Assembly: GCA_036346375.1 (NCBI GenBank)
Contig: CM070506.1
Coordinates: 868,001-932,000, forward strand
Direction: 5' to 3'
Length of the DNA: 64,000 nt
From: Guadua angustifolia
Lineage: Eukaryota > Streptophyta > Magnoliopsida > Poales > Poaceae
A program made the translations under genes and the position numbers. Position 1 is the first letter of the stretch. The number at the start of each line of letters is the position of its first letter. The notes beneath the pieces were generated by a model. It saw only the letters and a list, made by a program, of their open reading frames with translations. It was not told the DNA's origin and did not search any database. This document shows positions 34,303 to 45,890 of this stretch, one piece after another.

Positions 34303-35014
34303 TTTAAAATCCAACATTACTAGAAGGCTTAAATACATCTTTTATAGGACTTAACTACGAGAAAGCATAGTTAAAGACATCGTATGTCTTGCCCTTTTTC
34401 TATAATCCAGCATTCATATTTTTAGTGATTAAATACTTGTTGCTAAGAACATTATGATATAGTTATCAGTTATGGTCTTTGATATGTATTTGCATTTTAA
34501 TTGATTCTGAACTTAACTCATATTCTTATTATAAAAATATTCATACTTTCTAAAGTACCATGGTTTTATGATTTGTTTAGAGGTGACTTATATTATATAC
34601 ATATTTAATTTTTAAAAATTTTTATCCTAAAAGCGATGAAGGATAGCTTGTGCGATAACTGTTGTAGCTTTTTTGGAACCATGCCGTGAAGCCGAAAAAC
34701 CGTGATTTAAAACCTTGATTAGTACAGAAGAGAGATGAGGAAGGGAAGGAGAAAGGACAGGGTGAATCTTGTAGTGAATTGAACAGTGGATGCCTGAGAA
34801 GAAAATCATGTCTCTTAATTTTTTTTTATATAGAAATGATTTGGTTCGTCCTTGTGTAGTTTTGTGTGTTGAATAAGAAGGAAAAATGTCTTAGTACATC
34901 ATGTAATACGCATGTATCTACAAGGTTTTTGACTAAGAGTTGTCTAACGCACCAATCAAACATGCATTGCGTAATTAGTCTGAAATGTGCCAATCGGTTT
35001 TTTACGCTCTAAGG
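34303..35014. other. Intergenic stretch, nothing certain
   Basis: AT-rich, with part of a second copy of the 34106-34302 type near 34625-34720. No gene. Confidence 0.35.
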
Positions 35015-36257
35015 GTGAGTTTGGTTTGCGAAATACTCATAGGTTTCTCGGGAATCCTTTAGTAATTCTATGAGAATATTATGTTTGATAAATCAACCTG
35101 TAATCTGAACCAGGGATCAGAAATTATCTTGGGAATCTGATTACTGTTTCTTAAGATTGTCTCTAAGGATTCAAACTCACCTAGAGACAACATCTCTAAT
35201 AGTTTATCTCTAAAATCATTTCTCTAACTATTTTATATTATTTTCATCAAAATTTCCCCTTCACACTCCATCACTATTTGCATTGGTTTGTGTGATTAGG
35301 TTGCCTCTTGCATAAGAGACAACAAATTCTCTTTCTTCACATCCTCTCTCATCCACGTAGGATTTTATTGACATTGTATAGCTAAGAAAAAGTTGAAGTG
35401 GTACTATTGGAGATACCCTAAGGGAAAGGAATATTTGCTATTATGTTTTTATTATTTGACTTAATTTCTCATAGTCAAATTTTGAACTATAATAATTCAA
35501 AATACAAACTAACAATTTTTTTTCAAAATATGAATTTTGAAAGCAAAATATCAAAATTTGAATATTGAATTTTGAATCTTAAATTTAGACAATTTAAATT
35601 TTCAAAGGTCAAAATTTCCCATTTGGATTTTGAAATTTCATTTTTGAAATTGGAAATCTAACAATTTAAAATTTAGAAGAATTTTGGATTTCAAAATTCA
35701 AGTTTTGAGAATTTAAATTCTATAAATTGAAATTTATTTGTTTCAATTTATGAATTTTAGACTTTTGAATTATGAGAATTTAAATTAAAAATCTCAAATT
35801 TAAAATATAAAAACCCAAAATTTGAACATTTGAATCATAAGAATTGAAATTTCAATATTGCAACCTTAAGTTGTGAGAATTTTACTTATAAAATTCAATA
35901 TTTTTGATTTTATTTTAAAATTTATAAATGTTAACCATCATGGTTTGAAATTTTTAATCCTATAATTTGAATTTGTAGACTTGTTGATTCGAGTTACGAA
36001 ATGTTTAATCTATTATGGGGTCTATTTTGTAGTTTCCTTCAAACTAGCCGAACGTTGGAGCTGTAGATTACTGTTAATGTGTTTACCAGTAATTAAATTG
36101 AAGATAATATTAGATAACATAGAAATATGAAATTATGTATAACAAATGTACGGAGCATTTAGTTGGCAGAATCCTTTGGTAATCTTACGAGATTAACTTA
36201 TTTGGTGAAATAACTAGTAATCTAAATCAGAAATCTAAGATTACCTTGGGAACCAAC
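35015..36257. repeat. First copy and start of second copy of a duplicated AT-rich element
   Basis: The blocks AATCCTTT(A/G)GTAATCTTA, AATCAGAAATC and CTTGGGAA occur at 35060-35140 and again at 36165-36255. The AAATTTTGAA-rich stretch 35420-35650 occurs again at 40000-40230, after the inserted LTR. The sequence 35170-35410, present only in the first copy, resembles an inserted MITE (TCTCTAATAGTTTATCTC left, CTATTGGAGATACCC right). Confidence 0.6.
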
Positions 36258-38344
36258 TGTAATACCGCAAATCTCCTTTGCTAGGGCTGTCGGTCGGAAA
36301 TGATTCCATTTTCGTGATTCAAGGTTTCTCTTTAGTTACTCAGGAGAAAATAATTATCGTCGCGCAGCTGAAGCTCTTATTAAAGGTTTTGGGTTTTCTG
36401 TTAACTTATCTGATTTGGGTTTCAACTGAACCTTTGTTTATTTTGTGTCAGGTTTTAGTGAGCTTTTGCGGTGTGCTCCCTTGTTTGAAATTTCTCTGCT
36501 GCAGATTGATTCAGATGGAATGCTAACTGTGGGAAATTAATTGTGTGTGTATTATCGAGAATTTCGTTTTTGTTAAAAAAATCAGGAGGGCTTCAGTTGG
36601 AGTCTTGAGAGGCTTTTATTAATTACCATCTTGCCCTTGGAAATGTTGGCTTTTTATCCCTGGCCGAGCCTGCTCTTTCCTTCCCTGGCTATTCTTTTTC
36701 CCCTCCTAGCCGTGCGCCACTTCCCTGGCCGACTCCTGCATCTCCTCCTCTTGGGCGGCTGCAGCCAGCTGAGTCTCCTGCGCCCCTCATTCCTCCTCCC
36801 AGGCAGCAGCTCTCCATGGCGTCTCCCTTCTGGTGCTCCTCCATGGCGTCTCCCTCCCGGAGTTCCTCCATGGGCGGCACCTCCGGCCAGCTCCGGTGAC
36901 CCCACCTCCTGCCAGCCCGACAGGACTCGGTGACTCCTCCTCCCCGTGTCAAGGCAGCCTCTTCCCTCCTTCCTCCTTGGGCTTTCCTTGAGGTAAAACC
37001 CTAGGTGGTGGGGGTCCTTTGGCTTGCATGCAAGGTGTTTGTGCTATTGCTTAGCTGGGGTTCATGATTTTGAGGTGTTGGAGGTTGGGAAATGGAGAGA
37101 CTAGAGAAATTTGGGAGTGTTCTGTTCGGGCAGATTTCTGTCCCTGGTTAGAACTGCTATTTGAAAATTTTGCAAGCATTTCCTGGGAGTTTGGCTATAA
37201 CAACAGTTGTAGATAATTTAATTACCTTTCAATAGAGACCGAAATCATCAAGTTTTGTTCAGCCATTTAAAAGTTATGGCTATTTTACCGAGTGCTGTCT
37301 AATTCTTGTCGCGATTGGTTCAGTCTGTGTTCTTCTGCAGATTAGAGCATCGTAGAGGCCGAATTAGACTTTTTCATTTCCTAGAAAAAGTTAGGATTTT
37401 TCGATTAGATCGAGAAAATGTATTCGTTTATGTGATTTGGAGTTGTAGAACTCAAGTTATGCTCATTTTGGTGTATGCTGTCCAGAACGAGTTAAATTTT
37501 GCGTTTGTCTGCTGTTCGTTGCAAAACTGAGATTAATCGGTGCGTTTCCCGATCAGTCGGCAGTAGAAGAAGTTGTAGAGTTTTCTCTTGCAATCGTTTA
37601 AAGCCCAGTTTCATCCTTTTTGGAGTTGCCTTTTGGAAGTAACGGTATTTTCAATGCCGGCTGTCCAGATTGCACTTAAGTGGTTATGAGGGATATTTTG
37701 GTTTCGATTGTATATGTGAATGTGTAGAGTTGTTTTCTTCTGTCGCTTGTACCGAGTATGTATGAATTTGAGTTGGATGAATATTGTTTTATTTGCAGGG
37801 AAGGTTCTGTCGGGAGTGGCCTCAACCACATGCCACTTCATTCTTTCGTCGGTAAAGGCAAGTGCATCAATTTATTGAACTTTGTGAATTGAAGATTGAA
37901 TGTCTTAATTGATTTGATTTGTGAACCACTAATGTTTGTTATGGTTATATGGACGACACTAGTATGGGTAGGCTATGTGGATACCCATGAATGATATTAA
38001 AGGATGAAACTTGCATGCGCATTTTTGTTTGTTTGCTATGTGTGCTACATTGAAGAATCATGTACCTTGTTCATGTGACTTGTTGTGATAACTTATGTTC
38101 CATGTTGGTGCTCACTAGTAGGATTAGGGTATTATTGACATCAAAGACATGAGTTTTGAGTTGAAAATGATGGTTCAATTCGTATTCATGATAAAGGATT
38201 AGGATTTTTGTATGAAGTATTGATGATAAATGTATGTGAGGACGGAGTATGGAGTTTGATTGCGAAAAATGGTTTGATTTATAATCAAGATATATGGAAT
38301 TAGTAATTACTCGGGTATTGGTGATGTGAGTATGAATATGAATG

Positions 38345-38465
38345 TTGAGGAGGTGATTATGAGTGTGGAGGATGCGATTATTGAGTGTTGCGAATGTGAT
38401 TATGAGTGTTGAGAATGTGATTATTGAGTGTTGCGAATGCGATTATGAGTGTTGAGGATGTGAAT
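38345..38465. repeat. Short tandem repeats within the LTR
   Basis: Variants of GAGTGTTGAGGATGTGATTA repeat about five times with a ~25-bp period. Confidence 0.7.
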
Positions 38466-38859
38466 GGTAATTTATGGATGTGAGGAGTGGCTGATGTTTA
38501 TGTATTTGGCTATGGCTATGCAAATGTGAGAAATGAATGTAGTTTGCAAACTGGTTTATGTCAATTGCATTTGTGCATTCATGATGGAAGAGGTGACCCA
38601 TTCTGATGCAGGCCTCTGTGATCACTTGTAGTGAGTACGAAAGTCCTACCTCGTAGTCCCGTATACGTGGTTATATGGGAGCGAGTCAAGAAGAGTAGGC
38701 GCCCTCGACCACGGGGTGGAAGGGGAATGAGAGGTGCACACCGACGGTGTGCACTCGGCCATACCCCATATGTGCTAAAAGGAAATGAAACATGCATGAT
38801 GCATCATATGCATGAGAATTGTGAAATGAAATGAGTATATGAACATGCAAGCATATTTG

Positions 38860-39030
38860 CATCTCGCATGGCATTGACAATGAGGAAATCATGTTTAATG
38901 AGTTGATTGTGATGCATGGATTTGAGCTTCTGCTTTTGTATGGCATATTTGTATCTGCATGGCATTGACAATAAGGAAATCATGTTTAATGAGTTGATTG
39001 TGATGTATGGATATGAGCTTCTTCTTTTGT
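38860..39030. repeat. Tandem duplication within the LTR
   Basis: An ~85-100-bp stretch containing ATGTTTAATGAGTTGATTGT is present twice in tandem. Confidence 0.75.
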
Positions 39031-39954
39031 ATGTTTTGTGCGCTTGAGCATGAAAGCATAAAAGCATTCCATTGCATTGTGTGTTGCAACGGATAGATGG
39101 GAGTGATAGGAATGGGAAGAACAGGTTGAGGATTGAGGCGTGGACTCATCCAGAAATGTTTATTGAGGCAGAGGTAAGTTTTGTTACATTTTTGAGATTG
39201 GTTATGTAAGTGGAGTCAATTCATCGCTCGTTCTGGATGTTTTCAGTTAAGTAATGATTATGGTAAGTGATGGAGTAATCGTTCTCTTATGTTTTGGATC
39301 TTTTATGAATTCAACTGCCTTCATTTATTTATGAATGCCAATTAAAGAAACTGTTACTTTATGTTTTGAAGTAGCTGTATTTTAGTTTAATTTCTTACTT
39401 TGTCTACTTGTTGCACTTTGCTGAGTCTTGGACTCACGCTTGTTTGTTTCCTGTTTTAGGTACCTTGAAGTTGGCTCGTCTGGTTGGGAGTAGTATCACG
39501 TGCACGCCTTCGGCCTCCACAATCTAGTTAACTGATTTGTTAAGTCTGGATGTAACTTCTGTGTTTGTAATGTGTCATTTGTCATGGGGGAGTTATTTAT
39601 GTCTATTGGATGTGAGGTTGGTTAACTAAGGACCTGCTAGAATGATATCATGTGACTGCTTATGTTTTCTGTCTGCTGAGTGGATGTCCTATTTTCTAAA
39701 GAGGTCATGCCGAAATTTTGTAAATTTCGGTGACTTAGTTTTAAACCGGTTTTAGAGATTAGTGGGTGATTGCAGTCAAGTTCATAGAGGTGTTAGTTTT
39801 TTATGCCTCCTTTGGTAGTTCTCGGTTTAGTTGAGCTTGTTGGGGAAAATTATCGTGGATTGGTAACCCTTTAGGACATGTGTGGGTCCGAGGGGTGTCG
39901 CTAGTGAAGAGAGTTGGTAGCATCCGTGGCGCGTATGGGCTCCGGGGTGTTACA

Positions 39955-40330
39955 CCAACTATTGTTAATTCTAGGATTCTGTTTCTCAAAGAAAAGGGTG
40001 TCCATCTTAGATTGCTAAGAAAAATGAATATTTGCTATTACACTTTTATCATTTTATTTAATTTGTCATTGTCAAATTTTGAACTTTAAGAATTCAAAAT
40101 CCAAATTTAAAACAATTTTCAAAATATGAATTTTGAAACCAAAATATGAAATTTTGAATACTAAATTTTTGAATCTTTTCATGTTTTGATTTTGAAGTTC
40201 CATTTTTGAAATTTTGAATCTTATACTTTAAATTTTCAAATTTTAGATTTCAAAAATTCAAATTCCAATAAACTAAATTTGATAAACTTGAATTTTGCAT
40301 GTTTCAATGATTTGCAAAACCTCAATTATT
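39955..40330. repeat. Remainder of the second copy of the AT-rich element
   Basis: Continues the sequence interrupted at 36257, with GAATATTTGCTATTA and the CAAATTTTGAACT stretch shared with 35430-35490. Confidence 0.6.
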
Positions 40331-41039
40331 GGCTCCAATTTTCTACAGCAGGTTCGATAATTTAATTGATGTTGGTTAATCAAATGACACAAATCGTGTC
40401 GAGTTCTAAGTACAAAATTTTGCGTCGAAACCCAAGAAACTAGAAATACGAACCACCCTAGCCCGCCATATGTCTGCTCCTCCTCTGTTTATTCTCTACC
40501 AATAGCAAAATAACAACAACAAAAGGACAACGACGGAAGCCAAAAAGAAATAGACAGAAAGGGGAGAGTGGCAGGTGGCATAAAAGCACCCTCACCACCC
40601 TTCACTACCCCTCCCTTCAGCCTTCCTTCTCCTTTTCCCTCCTGCCATTTTCTATCCGCTTAAATGATGTTGTTATACTTATTTATTCTTTTGAGTATAC
40701 TTTAATACTGATTATAAGATACTCCAAAGTTAGTTCTACGAAAAATTTCATCAAAGTTCACCCTTTATAGCATAATTTATTTATATACACCTTTTACATA
40801 TGGAAACTGGTATATAGCAAAAAATAAAAAAAATAAAGGGACACCTTTTACATATGGAAACTGGTATATAGCAAAAATAAATAAATAAAGGACTCCGATG
40901 AATTTTTTTAACCAAATCACCTTGTAGTATCATAGAATTATTGTTCGAGTATAACAAAAGTGACAAAAGAGTATAACACGCTTGTTTAAGTGGTATACTG
41001 GAGTTGGGAGTACGTACTTTTGGAGTATAGAAAAGGCTT
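40331..41039. other. Intergenic stretch with a 54-bp direct repeat
   Basis: CACCTTTTACATATGGAAAC and the following GGTATATAGCAAAAA occur at about 40788 and again at about 40842. GGCATAAAAGCACCC near 40577 resembles a TATA region, but no gene follows. Confidence 0.45.
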
Positions 41040-41195
41040 CACACACATATATATGTGTACATATATACATATATATATATGTATACATAATACATATATG
41101 TATATATACGTGTATATATACATGTATATATTTGTGTATATATCATATATATACGCGGTGTGCATATATACAAGTGTGTGTATATATATGGGTAG
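41040..41195. repeat. (AT)n / TATG-rich microsatellite
   Basis: Alternating AT and GT-containing dinucleotide runs. The hAT element below inserted into it, and the run resumes after the element at 43122. Confidence 0.85.
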
Positions 41196-43113
41196 CAGTG
41201 TTCAAAAATTCGGTCCTTGGCGGCGATATTGCGGCCGATATTGCGCTTAGCGGCGAAGAACGAACAATTCAGCCCTTGGCGGCTTTGTTTGGCGGTTGGG
41301 CTGAAATTTTGAACTTGGCGGCCGTGGCGGGCGTGGCGGGCATGGCGGGCCTTGGCGTATGTCGCTTGGTGGCACAAAATCAGCCAATTCCTTTCCTCCG
41401 CAGCCAAACACCACTCGCCCGAGCTCAGACTCCACTCGCAGAGCTCGATCCGGCGCTAGGGTTTCTTGAGCTCTCGCTCGGACCTCGGCGGCGCCACGAC
41501 ATCTCCGCAATCGCCGCCGCTCGCCCCATCCGCATCCGCGACCCACCGCCCACTCTCCCCGACCGCCGACGCCCAAGCCTCAAGGATCCGAGCTCCACTC
41601 CCACCGCCGGACGCCGCCACCACCGCCACCGGCCGGCTCTCCGCTGGTCGGTTGCTCCACCTCCCCATCGGTCGGCTTCTCCCGACCGGTGACCTCGTGA
41701 CCACATCTCTCGCTCTTCGCTAGGCGCTAGTCCGAGGCACCGATTTCGCTCCACCACCGTCGGAGCTTGCCCCCCCGCCGAGCTCACGCCAGCCCAGCCG
41801 CCTGTATGCTCCACGCCTCCTTGGTCCTCGTCCGTCCTCCTCCTCGGCTCCTCTAGTCCTCTCCTCTGTCGTCGGCTTGCCGCCATCCAAAGCCGCCCGG
41901 TCCGCCAGACTCCCACCGAATCACTAATTGGTGATGTATCATTTGTATGATTAATGATTTTATCAAATTGTTGTGCATTTGTATGATTGTATCATCATTC
42001 ATAAGTTTGGACTTTGGAGTAAGAACTAAGAAGACACTCGACAAAGGTGAGACAAGAAGTCGAGGAAATGTGGAACCAGTTGATTCAAAAATCGGTGCTA
42101 CATCGCTAGTGCTAGTAAAATGTTTGTTCAGACTTCGAGTTATTGCACAATGAATGAATGAAATCAACTGTATGATATGACCCTCATGAATGTGTTGTTT
42201 CTACTTTCTAGTGACGCTTAGCTCTGTTTGTCTCATAGAGAAATTGCAAATATTTTGTAACTTTCACTCATATCTTCGAATTTCGTTTGCTAACCAAGCG
42301 AAAAGGGCGCAGTCCGTTGTCAAAAAAAGCGCAAGAAAAACTCTTCATTTCTTTTGGTACCAAATAGATGTTTATAACTTTTGTTAGGAATTCATCGCTC
42401 TTTTATCGTTTATGAATCATGAGTTTATGAATTGTTGTGTGTGTTGTTGTGTCTTGTTGATTATCATCTTATAGTTATGGTTATGGATGGCATGTAGAAA
42501 TAGAATTTAATGAATTTAATATTGACATTGTAGTGTATGTTTCTAAATTGTCAAATTGGTGATGTCAAATTGTAGTTATGGTTTTAATCTTGGAGAAAGT
42601 TGCATTTTGATTTTGGATGAGGATGACACTATTACTGCTCAAGTCAAAAAGGTACATTCTAAATTTCTAATCACTAGTTTACTACATTATATTATATATA
42701 TTTGAACATTGTTTGTAATATACATTCTATTTCTTTTCTTTACATGTGATTTTGGATGAGAATGAGACTATGAGAGAGACCATTTTGATCTACTGTTTAC
42801 ATAACATGATGACCATGATTGAAAGATTCACTCATTCATGTCGTCGCCCTCAAAATAAGGTACACTAAGTCACTTCAAGTATTTTAGTTTAATATTCTAC
42901 TTTAATATTTGATGTCTTGCAATTTGCAAATAACTAGAAAAGAAAACTACAAATTTTTATTCATAATAAAATCAATAATATATATGAATTATATTAATTC
43001 TCGGCCGCCGAGGGTCAAAACGCCGAGATTCAAGAATTCTTGCCGCAAATACGGCCTTGGCGCTTGGCGGTGCATAACCGCCACGAATCCGCCGAGCGAA
43101 CTCTTGAACACTG
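41196..43113. mobile_element. Non-autonomous hAT element with perfect 8-bp target duplication
   Basis: Ends CAGTGTTCAA (41196) and TTGAACACTG (43113) are perfect 10-bp inverted repeats. ATGGGTAG stands directly outside both (41188-41195 and 43114-43121). An 8-bp duplication and CAGTG-type ends define the hAT superfamily. No transposase was recognised. The subterminal parts are rich in GGCGG/CCGCC words. The interior 41380-41930 is strongly GC- and CT-rich with a GCTAGGGTTT motif, resembling a plant 5' UTR or first exon. It could be a relic of the transposase gene's own 5' end or a captured host fragment. Confidence 0.9.
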
Positions 43114-43144
43114 ATGGGTAGATATATACACATGTGTATAGAGT

Positions 43145-44927
43145 TATACATGAATTTGATTTTTATTTATTTTAACCATAACTTTTTATTCTTAACTCCG
43201 ATTCACGAATAAATTTCACTATTGATGGATCGAAATGGCGATCAGAGGGGGGTGACTGATCCCAAATTAAAATTTTCTCCCACACCAAATAATCTAAACA
43301 AACCCACAAGAAAAATACTCAAAAGAAGGCACACAAAATGAGATAGCTATCCTATATGGCCGGTGCTACCGCTGGGTGGCCGGTAACACCACACATGGGG
43401 CGGTAGCACCGGGCTCAAGAACAGGCTGAAGAACAGTCTGAAAAACAACACGAGTCAAAAGCAAATTTTGAGGGATCTTTTGATCGGCTAGACAAAAACT
43501 CATGAAACTTGGTAGATGTGATCCTAAGGATATCAGTAACCTATTCCAACCTTCAATCACAAAGATTGACGTCAAAGTTCTAAGATTTTTCCTTAGAAGG
43601 AAGAACATACCAAGTTCGTCGATCATCTTCCAGCGATCCTTGACAGTCAGGACCTCCAACTCTCCTTGCCTAGTTTCAGTCATCCTCTGCCTCACCATGA
43701 CCTAGCACCATCGTCCTGCAACCATCCAAGATAAGGAAAATCCATCACATAGTAATGTCCAAAAAGATAAGCAATAATCATTACAAAATTATTAATTATA
43801 TCAATCACTCTTAGAAGGTTTGGTACTACCGCCCCCCAGGCCAGTAGCACCGCTCTACCGCAATACCATCAATACACCTTCTCTGGAAATTTCACACCGG
43901 CCTAGAGGGCCAGTGCTACTGCTCCACCGGTAGCACCGAGTTGACATGGCCGGTAGCACCGGGTTTCCTGATCCCCCTAAAAACATTCTCTCTGGTTTTT
44001 CCACACCGCTTTGGGGTCCGGTGCTACTGCTTGACCGGTAGCACCGCGGTATAATGGCTGATAGCACCGAAAAAGGCAGTTAAAACTCAAATTACTTCAA
44101 ATTGAAAATCTAATTCAAGTCAAACTCAAACCAGAGTATACCAAGCTCAAATTTAGTCAAATAGTCGTCACCAACATGGGTAGACCTTCACATGGTCTTT
44201 CAACTATTAGATTACTGATGATGAGAGAAAAAACATAACATAAGTCTCGCTAATAAATGTCATGTAAATTAAATTTTACTACCAAATGAATATCAATTTA
44301 CTACTGTATGATAATAAAATCTATATATCAATGTAGTAATTTCTATATATAGATATAGTGAAATATGTCATTAGCTAGTAAAATTACTGCTTATTAGCAA
44401 GACTTGTATCATTACATTGCCGTTGTTGTCAGTAAGGTATTGGTAAAAAGCATTCATGTATCAGAGCTGTAAATAAAAAGTTATACGTAAATTAAAGAAA
44501 AAACAGATTCATGTTCAAATAAGAATACATATTACTAGTGATGTAAGACCGACTAGTAAAAATATCTTCTGTAGTGTGTTTTCTAGTTTGTACATGAATC
44601 TGTGTATTTTTTGATTTGGCTATAACTTTTTATTAACAGCTCCGATGCACGAACGATTTTCACTAGTAACTTACTGACGACGAGAGCAACACAATGATAT
44701 AAGTCTCGATAATAAATGCTACATGAATGAGTTTTCACTTCCATTTTGCTGAATGTATCGTAAGATTTAGCTACCGCATAGACTGCTGAACCTCTGGTAT
44801 GGTAGTAAAATCTATGTATACTAATAGTAACATCTATGTATACAGATAATAAAATCTGTTACTAGCCAGTAAAATTACTGTTTATTAGCGAGACTCGTAC
44901 CATTATGTTGTTGTCATCATTAATAAG
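43145..44927. repeat. Left part of a ~485-bp tandem repeat array (broken by an LTR)
   Basis: One unit is split by the LTR 43223-44202 (parts 43145-43222 and 44203-44440). The next unit (44441-44927) is complete and ends at the gypsy 2 LTR. Shared landmarks per unit include CATAACTTTTTATT, GATGCACGAACG, TAATAAATG and GTAAAATTACTG. The array continues after gypsy 2. Confidence 0.8.
43223..44202 (-). mobile_element. Lone 980-bp LTR (minus) with perfect ACTAT duplication
   Basis: Plus-strand ends are TGATGGATCG and GGTCTTTCA; on the minus strand it reads TGAAAGACC to CGATCCATCA. ACTAT lies on both sides (43218-43222 and 44203-44207). The minus-strand 3' part has a CCCCCCTCTGATCGCC block, matching the copia-type 3' end of the LTR at 17728. 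Inverted GGTGCTACCG / CGGTAGCACC repeats fill 43360-43400 and 43815-44060. Confidence 0.85.
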
Positions 44928-45466
44928 TGTCGACGATCGGGATCGCCTGACCGCAAAAGTGAAAAGGCGAGCCCCCACGAGGGTAACAACTCTACGTCCA
45001 GTCTTCTCCTTAAGGTGGAGAAATTCACTAATTGTGAGTACAAGGAGTCGTTTACAGCTCGAGCTTGAGCGTTTTTGGTGTGTCTAGTGGTCTATTGCTG
45101 GTGTGCTGATGCCCCCTGTACACATGCCTTGTGTGGTCTTATATCCTCCCGGATGCTGCCTGTAACAGACGGGAGAGATTCCCGGAGTAGTGGCCTTGTG
45201 TGCATTGAAGGTGGGTCAGAATCGCCCTGTTATGCCCACGTCTCCCTTGACGCCACCATCCAGGTCTTGGTAACCGTCGAGTAAATGCACTCCCCCAAAC
45301 CAAGGCCGAGGCCGTGCGGGGGCGGGACCCCTCACTGCCCAAGCTCGAGGTCGTGCGGGTATCAGCGCTGCTTAGGTCTTGGTCGAGGCCCCTTGCTGCA
45401 TCGTCTCGAGCTGGGGACCCCTGTTGACAGTGTGTTGACTTATCAGAGGTTTATTAGTCCCCAACA
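44928..45466 (-). repeat. 3' LTR of gypsy 2, with internal deletion
   Basis: Colinear with 58506-59153 but lacking ~110 bp after GAAAAGG near 44967. It then resumes at CGAGCCCCCACGAGGG, the counterpart of CGAGCTCCCATGAGGG in the other LTR. The inner edge is followed by GCTAGCCCCTGAGGCTC. Confidence 0.85.
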
Positions 45467-45890
45467 GCTAGCCCCTGAGGCTCAAGGTCGTGGCATGAAC
45501 ACAGGTCGATCTCGAGCCTCCACGCAGACGGGGGACTGATTTCTGGAACTTTCGAGCCTGAGGTCGAGGTCGGGCGGAAACCTATCGCTAGGCCTTGATG
45601 AAGTTACACCTGGCGCCTCTTGATCTCCGAAATTCCAATACGAACACTATCGAACAGCGGAACGGTTCGTAATGCCTCGATTTCGCCGCGCAGCCCTTAA
45701 TTGCTCCTGTCGAATCACCTGACCAGCGTGTCTTTCGAGATGACCCAACCTCCGGCCTGTAGCGCACCGAGCTTATAAAACTCGAGACCATCGCCACTTC
45801 CTAGAACTCTCCACCCCTTCGCAGTCTTCGCCTCCTAACCCCTTGCTCGAACCCTCCTTCCTCCTCCGACCAAACTTCCCCTCAATCGCC

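Larger units (their letters stand above)
36258..39954 (+). mobile_element. Lone 3.7-kb chromovirus-type LTR with perfect CCAAC duplication
   Basis: Begins TGTAATACCGC and ends CCGGGGTGTTACA. CCAAC stands immediately on both sides (36253-36257 and 39955-39959). It contains chromovirus-LTR landmarks such as TTTGCTGAGTCTTGGACTCAC near 39420. There is no internal region, so it is a solo LTR left by recombination between two LTRs. GC-rich open frames near 36631-36950 lie inside the LTR and are not taken as genes. Confidence 0.85.

Noticed and set aside
36631..36952. GC-rich open frames of 80-100 residues on both strands
   Set aside because: They lie inside the solo LTR 36258-39954 and have low-complexity Leu/Pro/Ser or Gly/Arg composition.
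40982..41916. 236-residue plus frame and 163-residue minus frame near 41-42 kb
   Set aside because: The plus frame begins in the microsatellite and crosses the hAT boundary at 41196; both reflect the GC-rich core of the hAT element rather than a gene.
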